The position numbers were made by a program, and so were the translations under genes. Below, piece after piece: positions 43,261-47,858 of a stretch of DNA of 47,858 nucleotides. Where the stretch lies: NCBI GenBank assembly GCA_014727835.1, contig WJMT01000022.1, positions 1 through 47,858 on the forward strand, read 5' to 3'. Below the pieces are notes generated by a model, which was not told where the DNA came from, did no database searches, and saw nothing but the letters and a program-made list of their open reading frames with translations. How positions within the stretch are numbered: position 1 is the first letter of the stretch; every line of letters starts with the position of its first letter. The DNA comes from Candidatus Aminicenantota bacterium. GTDB taxonomy: Bacteria; Acidobacteriota; Aminicenantia; Aminicenantales; Aminicenantaceae.

Positions 43261-45111
43261 ATGAATGACAAAAACATATACGACATTCAAGCTTATAAAA
43301 AATTTTCAGAAGAGTTGAAAAGAGTCCTTCAGGGTCCCAATATCAAACCAGTCTCTCTGAAATGGCTGGAGCCCAGGGCCAAAGACACAGGTTTCCAAAC
43401 CAAATACGGCTCCTACGGCTGGCGTTCCGCTATATCCAGCCGCATCGCTCCGAAAACCGTTTATCTGGGGACCGAACCTGTGCAGCTCACTCATCCCAGC
43501 GAACAGCAGAAAAACATCATTGCCCAAGCCCCTGAAGAATTGGATAAAGTCCTTCATCTGCTCAGAACCATGCCTTTTTACCTCATCCGCCGCCGGATGG
43601 GAGAGAACCGTGTGTTCAATCCTTACTGCAACCTTGTGGTCTCCCAGGCGGATCTCATCAACCACCGCATCGGGTACATGTGGGGCACCACCATGTTCAA
43701 GCCGGAGAAAAATTCCAAAAAAAGACCCGGCCCGGAATTCACCATGATCCATATCCCAGAGGAACATCCCTTGAAACAGCAGGTCCTGGCCCTCCCGGAA
43801 CACAACATCAACATCGCACTGGGAACAGATTATATGGGAGAGGACAAAAAAGGATTTCTCCGTCAGGCCATGTGGAGTGCAGACAGCCAGGGAATGCTGG
43901 GGCTTCATGCAGGCACCAAAAAGGTCACAGCCCTTGGAAAGGACGGAAAACTGAAAAATTACGGGGTGTTCCTTTTTGGGCTCACTGCCACCGGCAAATC
44001 CACCTGGTCCTGCCATCAACTGGGCCTGGATCACAGCAAAGGTGAAAAAACACTGGTCACACAGGATGATATCTGCTTTTTGAGAAAAAACGGATCTGCT
44101 CTGGGTTCGGAAAACAACTTCTTTGTCAAAACAGATGTGGAAGAGGAATATCAGGAAGCCATGTACAACTCACTGATCGATAAGTCCGCTCTGTATGAAA
44201 ATGTGATGATCAAGGCAAACGGAGAACCGGATTTTCTGGACGAAAGCCTCACCGCAAACGGAAGAGCTGTGATCCAGCGAAAAAAATTGAGGGTCAAAAT
44301 CAAAGGAAAAATGGTCAATATTTTTTCTGACTCCATCAACCTTCCTCCCATTGAAGAGCTGGACGGACTGATCTTTGCTTTCATCACCCGGCGCAACACC
44401 ATCATGTCCTTTGCCCAGGAACTCACCCCGGCCCAAGCTGTTCTGGCTTATCTTTGGGGAGAAAGCACTCACTCTTATGCCAGCCAGCCTGCCAAAGCCG
44501 GAGAAACCGTAAGGATCGTGGGTACGGATCCGTTTATCGTCGGATCCCGGGCCAAAAAGGTGAACCGTCTGTATGAGATTTTGATGACCCTTTCCAGCAA
44601 TTATCCGGATAAACTCAAGTGCATGCAGTACAATACAGGCGGGATGGGAGAGATCATCGAGACATCTCAGGAAAACGGAAAAAAGAAAAAAAAGCTGGTG
44701 CGCAAAGTCAAACGCATTCCCATCAGCCTTATGGCACGGATACAGCGGGGAGATGTGAGGGGAACCAACCAGTACGAGAAAGGCAGGCTGGGAACCCGGC
44801 AAATCGTCAGTGCCGAAGGACAAAGTCTGGATGAATGGGATCCCCGGAAATATTATTCTGAAGACGAGATCCAAGAGTATATTCACAAACTGGTGCAGGG
44901 ACGGCGTGAGTTCACCCAGCAAGTGGCTGAAGAAGGACTCAGAGATGAGGTCATTTGGGCTGCGGAGCGATCCTTCCGGATCGATAAGAAGGGAAAGAAG
45001 TCTCAAGTCTATTTAGATAAAGAAGCAGAAAATCAAGAGCAAACAGAAAAAAAGAAAAAAAGATTCGAGTCCAAGACCAGGCCCAAACGAGGCGGATTCT
45101 GGCGGCGTTGA
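43261..45111 (+). CDS. Divergent ATP-dependent phosphoenolpyruvate carboxykinase
   Basis: ATP-PEPCK converts oxaloacetate and ATP to PEP, CO2 and ADP. This 616-aa protein is longer and more divergent than usual (about 530 aa), but the key residues line up with E. coli PckA by eye: Tyr191 and Lys196/197 (TDYMGEDKKGF), His216 (GLHAGTK), kinase-1a GLTATGKST (240-248), the Asp pair 269-270 (VTQDDICFL), ALYENVMIKANGEPDF and Arg335 (NGRAVI). A Lys-rich insert near 467-475 and a strongly basic C-terminal tail (ending RPKRGGFWRR) are unusual. It lies 23 bp after the aminotransferase fusion, which suggests a joint role in aspartate-to-PEP flux. Other nucleotide-dependent activity is possible. Confidence 0.8.
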   Translation: MNDKNIYDIQAYKKFSEELKRVLQGPNIKPVSLKWLEPRAKDTGFQTKYGSYGWRSAISSRIAPKTVYLGTEPVQLTHPSEQQKNIIAQAPEELDKVLHLLRTMPFYLIRRRMGENRVFNPYCNLVVSQADLINHRIGYMWGTTMFKPEKNSKKRPGPEFTMIHIPEEHPLKQQVLALPEHNINIALGTDYMGEDKKGFLRQAMWSADSQGMLGLHAGTKKVTALGKDGKLKNYGVFLFGLTATGKSTWSCHQLGLDHSKGEKTLVTQDDICFLRKNGSALGSENNFFVKTDVEEEYQEAMYNSLIDKSALYENVMIKANGEPDFLDESLTANGRAVIQRKKLRVKIKGKMVNIFSDSINLPPIEELDGLIFAFITRRNTIMSFAQELTPAQAVLAYLWGESTHSYASQPAKAGETVRIVGTDPFIVGSRAKKVNRLYEILMTLSSNYPDKLKCMQYNTGGMGEIIETSQENGKKKKKLVRKVKRIPISLMARIQRGDVRGTNQYEKGRLGTRQIVSAEGQSLDEWDPRKYYSEDEIQEYIHKLVQGRREFTQQVAEEGLRDEVIWAAERSFRIDKKGKKSQVYLDKEAENQEQTEKKKKRFESKTRPKRGGFWRR

Positions 45112-45118
45112 TAAGTTA

Positions 45119-45147
45119 TTGACGGATTCTCCGGAATGTGCTAGATT
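45119..45147 (+). promoter_or_regulatory. Extended -10 promoter for the duplicated lipoprotein
   Basis: TTGACG (45119-45124), 17 bp, TAGATT (45142-45147) with TGC just ahead. AAAGGAG (45176-45182) precedes ATG 45188 by five bases. The frame stays open upstream through the promoter, so the ATG at 45188 is preferred as start. Confidence 0.7.
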
Positions 45148-45187
45148 CTCATCCAAACTCAAAAATATGTCATTCAAAGGAGCTAAG

Positions 45188-45955
45188 ATGAAGATTCACA
45201 AACAGGTGGCTGTCTTTGTATCCATCATTGGATTGATATTGTTCTCTCTAGGGTGTCAAAATCAAAGCCCTGAGCAAGGAAACGATTCTCAGGAAAAAAA
45301 TCAGGAGATCTCTCAGCAAGAGCTCACAGCCTCAGTTCCTGAGCTGACTGAGCTTCATGAAGTGGTCTATCCCCTCTGGCATAATGCCTTCCCAGAAAAA
45401 GATTATTCCCTCATCAAAGAGCTTCTCCCCAAAGTGGAGTCTTTGTATGCTGAGCTGGAGGAAGCCAAACTGCCTGGAATTCTTCGAGACAAACAGGGGG
45501 CATGGAACAAAGGGAAACAAACTTTAGCTTCCGCTGTCCAAAGCTTAAAACAAGCGGCAGAAGCAGACGATAAGGAAGCAATGCTCTCTCAAGTGGAATC
45601 CTTTCATGCTGCTTACGAGAGACTGGTCCGTATCATCAGACCTTTGGTCCCGGAACTGGAAGCCTTTCATAAGGAATTGTACAAACTGTACCATTACTAC
45701 ACACCTGAGTATGACCTGGAAAAGATAAAGACGGCTGTTCAGGCAATGCAGGATCAAATCATTCCCTTGAAACAAGTCCAGCTTCCTGAACGTTTGGCGG
45801 AAAAACAGGAAGAATTTGAAAATTCCGTGTCGGAACTGGAACAAAGACTCAATGAGTTGAATGAAAAATTGAAAAAGGAATCCAAAGAAAAGATTCTGGA
45901 AGCTGTGGACAAAGTCCACACTGCCTATCAGAATACAGAACGAATTTTTGATTAA
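45188..45955 (+). CDS. Lipoprotein with a gapless tandem 104-residue helical duplication
   Basis: I do not recognise this 255-aa protein. It has a lipoprotein signal (IGLILFSLGC, Cys about residue 23) and a Gln/Glu-rich linker, then two repeats (about 50-150 and 154-253) that align without gaps at a spacing of 104. Shared positions include VPEL (50/154), His57/161, Tyr61/165, His65/169, the LP pair (95-96/199-200), KQ (102-103/206-207) and His140/244 with a following Ala-Tyr. It is predicted all-helical. The paired histidines on two helices could bind metal or haem, but no CxxCH is present. It converges on gmhA with overlapping stops (TTAA, 45952-45955). Confidence 0.8.
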   Translation: MKIHKQVAVFVSIIGLILFSLGCQNQSPEQGNDSQEKNQEISQQELTASVPELTELHEVVYPLWHNAFPEKDYSLIKELLPKVESLYAELEEAKLPGILRDKQGAWNKGKQTLASAVQSLKQAAEADDKEAMLSQVESFHAAYERLVRIIRPLVPELEAFHKELYKLYHYYTPEYDLEKIKTAVQAMQDQIIPLKQVQLPERLAEKQEEFENSVSELEQRLNELNEKLKKESKEKILEAVDKVHTAYQNTERIFD

Positions 45956-46512
45956 AAAAGCCGCTGCTCGATCTCTTGAGCTGTGATGTGAAGGACCATA
46001 AGGTGAACTTCCTGCACTCTGGGTGTGGAGGAAGAAGGAACATCCAGAAGAAAATCAGGGATCTCAGCCAGCTTTCCCCCTCCTTGACCGGTCAATGCCA
46101 CGGTCATAAGCCCTTGTTTTTTGGCTTGCTTGAGAGCTTTGATCACAGATAAAGAATTCCCGCTGGTAGACAGACCCAGGGCCACATCCTGTTCATTTCC
46201 CAGCGCTTGAATCTGACGGCTGAACACATGACTGAAGTCCGTATCATTGGCAATGGATGTGAGCGCAGATGTATCTGTGGTTAAAGAAACTGCAGCAACA
46301 GCAGGTCTGTTTTTCAAGAACTTGTTCACCAGTTCCGCAGCAAAATGCTGGGCCTGTGCTGCACTTCCCCCGTTTCCAAACACCAGGATCTTTTTTCCCA
46401 TATTTAAGGCCTCAACTGTTTTCTCAATCACATCATCCAGTATGGCGGCTTTTTTATTGAAAAAATCCCTGGCTGTTTGATTCATCTCTGTGAGAATTTT
46501 TAAGCAGTTCAA
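45952..46512 (-). CDS. gmhA: Phosphoheptose isomerase-like SIS-domain protein (GmhA family)
   Basis: GmhA converts sedoheptulose 7-phosphate to heptose 7-phosphate for the lipopolysaccharide core. The 186-aa SIS-domain protein has the family segments KKILVFGNGGSAAQAQHFAA, AVSLTTDTSALTSIANDTDF, VALGLSTSGNSLSVIKALKQ and QEVHLMVLHITAQEIE. The start is a TTG at 46512: AAGGA (46524-46520) lies seven bases upstream and the extra residues match the usual N-terminal helix. An ATG at 46485 is the alternative. Promoter candidate at 46534-46563. Confidence 0.9.
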   Translation of the reverse strand: MNCLKILTEMNQTARDFFNKKAAILDDVIEKTVEALNMGKKILVFGNGGSAAQAQHFAAELVNKFLKNRPAVAAVSLTTDTSALTSIANDTDFSHVFSRQIQALGNEQDVALGLSTSGNSLSVIKALKQAKKQGLMTVALTGQGGGKLAEIPDFLLDVPSSSTPRVQEVHLMVLHITAQEIEQRLF

Positions 46513-46533
46513 TGTTGAGTCCTTCAGTTGATT

Positions 46534-46563
46534 AATTTATCATGACCCTTCAATAAAAAGCAA
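46534..46563 (-). promoter_or_regulatory. Candidate promoter for gmhA
   Basis: On the minus strand TTGCTT (46563-46558), 18 bp, TAAATT (46539-46534) with TGA ahead. The predicted leader is about 15 nt and includes the AAGGA ribosome-binding site. Confidence 0.45.
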
Positions 46564-46621
46564 CCTATTTCAGGACAGGACAAAGGACACACCATTTGCC
46601 ATTAACAATTCACAGTTTTTA

Positions 46622-46650
46622 TTCACAATTCATCCTTAACCCTATATAAT
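46622..46650 (+). promoter_or_regulatory. Sigma-70-type promoter for plsC
   Basis: TTCACA (46622-46627), 17 bp, TATAAT (46645-46650). The plsC ATG (46657) coincides with the predicted transcription start, and no ribosome-binding site is seen. A second ATTCACA copy lies at 46608-46614. Confidence 0.7.
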
Positions 46651-46656
46651 CAATTC

Positions 46657-47352
46657 ATGCGTTCCATCATCCTCTACATCTTTCTTATGTTCTGTGCCCT
46701 GATGCTCACACCGGTTCTTCTAGTGTGTGCCCTGTTCAATTGGCCCAATCCCCTCTTTTTGCTGTCCAAACATGCCATAGCCGTAGGAGAAATCATTCTC
46801 GGATTAAAGGTCCAATGCCAGGGCCTTGAATACATCCACAAAAACAAAAGATACATCTTCATGCCCAATCATGTCAGTATGCTGGATGGACCTTTGGTTT
46901 TTAGACTGATCCCCCAATATGTGAGAGTGATTTTAAAGCAGGGGGTGTTCCGTCTTCCAGTAGTGGGTCAAGCCATGAAAGAAGCCCATTTCATCCCTGT
47001 GGACCGGAAGGGCAAACAGGGAGGAAAAAAGGCTGTACAGAAAGCTGTGCGCATGATTCAAAAAAAGGACATCTCGTTTCTGATTTTCCCAGAGGGAACC
47101 CGGAGCCGAACCGGAAAACTCCAGAAATTCAAAAGGGGCGGTTTTTTTATGGCCATTGACAGTCAGACTCCGGTTGTTCCCGTATCCATCATCGGGACCC
47201 ATGATATGATGCCCAAGGGAAGTTACTTCATCAAAAAAGGGAACATCCAAATCATATTCCATCCTCCCGTCAATGTGGAAGCATATAATCATGACAATAT
47301 GCAGGAGCTGATTGAGAAGGTGTGGGATATGGTTTGTCAATCAACTTGTTGA
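46657..47352 (+). CDS. plsC: 1-acyl-sn-glycerol-3-phosphate acyltransferase
   Basis: PlsC adds the second acyl chain to lysophosphatidic acid in phospholipid synthesis. The 231-aa sequence has one or two N-terminal hydrophobic segments (about residues 3-35), the NHVSMLDGPLVF motif (HX4D), AHFIPVDRKGKQGGKKA, the FPEGTRSRTGKLQKFKRGGF motif and PVVPVSIIGTHDMMPKGSYF, all in the expected order. It probably starts on a leaderless message and is a single-gene unit. Confidence 0.93.
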   Translation: MRSIILYIFLMFCALMLTPVLLVCALFNWPNPLFLLSKHAIAVGEIILGLKVQCQGLEYIHKNKRYIFMPNHVSMLDGPLVFRLIPQYVRVILKQGVFRLPVVGQAMKEAHFIPVDRKGKQGGKKAVQKAVRMIQKKDISFLIFPEGTRSRTGKLQKFKRGGFFMAIDSQTPVVPVSIIGTHDMMPKGSYFIKKGNIQIIFHPPVNVEAYNHDNMQELIEKVWDMVCQSTC

Positions 47353-47376
47353 TTCTTGAAACTTGATATTTGATTC
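47349..47376 (+). repeat. Four tandem 7-bp repeats (TTGATTC-like) after plsC
   Basis: Four head-to-tail heptamers TTGATTC, TTGAAAC, TTGATAT, TTGATTC start at 47349, 47356, 47363 and 47370. The first overlaps the plsC stop codon. TTGAAA (47356-47361) with TAGAAT (47380-47385, 18-bp spacing) could be a promoter for the next gene, so the repeats may be regulator sites. AT-rich sequence makes chance similarity possible. Confidence 0.4.
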
Positions 47377-47465
47377 CATTAGAATAAGTCAAGAAGCCTC
47401 ATAAAATCCCTTCTTAACCTTTTTATCATTGAGGAGAAGGATACTTTGATACAAGGAGATATGAA

Positions 47466-47858
47466 ATGAATGAAGAAAAAAAACCTGAAAAAAAAGGCAT
47501 GGGCACAGGACCCAAGATAGCCATTGGCTGCGGTGTTGTGGCCGTGGTGGGGATCATCATCATCGCTGTGGTGGTTATTTCAGGCGGAGTGTTTCTTTCC
47601 AAAAAAGCCAAAGAGGCGGGCATTGACGCAGATTTGTTGAAAAAGAATCCAGCCCTGGCTGCGGCCAAGGTCGCTATAGCTGCCAATCCGGAGCTGGAAC
47701 TCGTGAACGTGGATGAGGATTCCCGCACCATGACCGTCCGCAACAAAGAAACAGGAGAAAAACTCAAGATCGATTTCGAGGATATTGAGAAAGGCCGCAT
47801 ATCCTTTGAGACAGAGGAAGGGGAGATGACCCTAAAAGCCGATGAAGCCGGAGCTTCG
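47466..47858 (+). CDS. Membrane-anchored protein of unknown function, cut by the window end
   Basis: The frame runs 131 codons to the right edge without a stop. A charged N-terminus (MNEEKKPEKKG) is followed by a Gly/Val/Ile-rich membrane helix (about residues 16-44: IAIGCGVVAVVGIIIIAVVV), then KKAKEAGIDADLLKKNP and a beta-rich region with DEDSRTMTVRNKETGEKL, KIDFEDIEKGRISFETEEGE and MTLKADEAG. The later part looks like a small repeat of Asp/Glu-rich strands. AAGGAG at 47453-47458 lies seven bases before ATG 47466. I do not recognise the family. Confidence 0.75.
   Translation, partial: MNEEKKPEKKGMGTGPKIAIGCGVVAVVGIIIIAVVVISGGVFLSKKAKEAGIDADLLKKNPALAAAKVAIAANPELELVNVDEDSRTMTVRNKETGEKLKIDFEDIEKGRISFETEEGEMTLKADEAGAS

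Noticed and set aside
1..47858. tRNA, rRNA, mobile elements, CRISPR arrays and sigma-54 (-24/-12) promoters
   Set aside because: None could be recognised by eye. Gaps are short, and no GG-N10-GC promoter with good flanks was found despite the rpoN gene. A covariance-model and motif scan would be decisive.

Overview
The window reads as chromosomal housekeeping DNA from a Gram-negative (diderm) bacterium with lipopolysaccharide. It carries tol-pal genes, lptB/lptC/lptE, lpxK, an LpxL-type acyltransferase, a GmhA-type isomerase, murJ and several lipoproteins. G+C looks to be in the mid-40s by eye, genes are tightly packed with many ATGA/TGATG overlaps, and no gap exceeds about 190 bp. I saw no insertion sequence, phage, CRISPR array, tRNA or rRNA. 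The gene set would fit a deep-branching lineage such as Acidobacteriota/Aminicenantes; that is inference and would need a marker-gene tree.

Layout. (1) 1-5033, plus: end of tolQ, then tolR-tolA/tonB-tolB, a strong promoter, pal-ybgF-ssb and a small cupin. (2) 5036-15887, minus: one long unit read as recJ-lptC/lptA-lptB-rpoN-hpf-ptsN-hprK-rapZ-EIIA(Man)-HPr-EI. It combines lipopolysaccharide export with a PTS phosphorelay that has no permease here, so it is probably regulatory. (3) 16003-19818, plus: ftsY-ribD-ribE-ribBA, divergent from recJ. (4) 19888-26381, mostly minus: dtd-murJ and holA-lptE-leuS, with rpsT on plus between them. (5) 26515-30835: a small membrane protein (minus), then DUF948-like and YtxH-like envelope proteins, enolase and methylmalonyl-CoA mutase alpha (plus). 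(6) 30887-34599: an exported M20 amidohydrolase and ComEC. (7) 34640-39372: an unknown exported protein (minus), then lpxK-lpxL, rph and a UDP-glucuronate decarboxylase. (8) 39460-45955: a flotillin, an aspartate aminotransferase fused to an HprK/PEPCK-type P-loop domain, a divergent ATP-PEPCK and a lipoprotein built from a gapless 104-residue tandem duplication. (9) 45952-47858: gmhA-like (minus), plsC and a membrane protein cut by the window edge.

Most interesting points. The aminotransferase/P-loop fusion next to a divergent PEPCK suggests an aspartate-oxaloacetate-PEP module. The duplicated lipoprotein repeats three histidines exactly 104 residues apart. Six genes have good sigma-70-like promoters whose -10 box lies only 6-11 nt from the start codon with no Shine-Dalgarno, which predicts leaderless mRNAs, while at least eight other genes here have ordinary leaders. 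The HPr kinase is reduced to its catalytic domain, LpxK has Glu in place of the P-loop Gly, and LptC and LptA appear fused.
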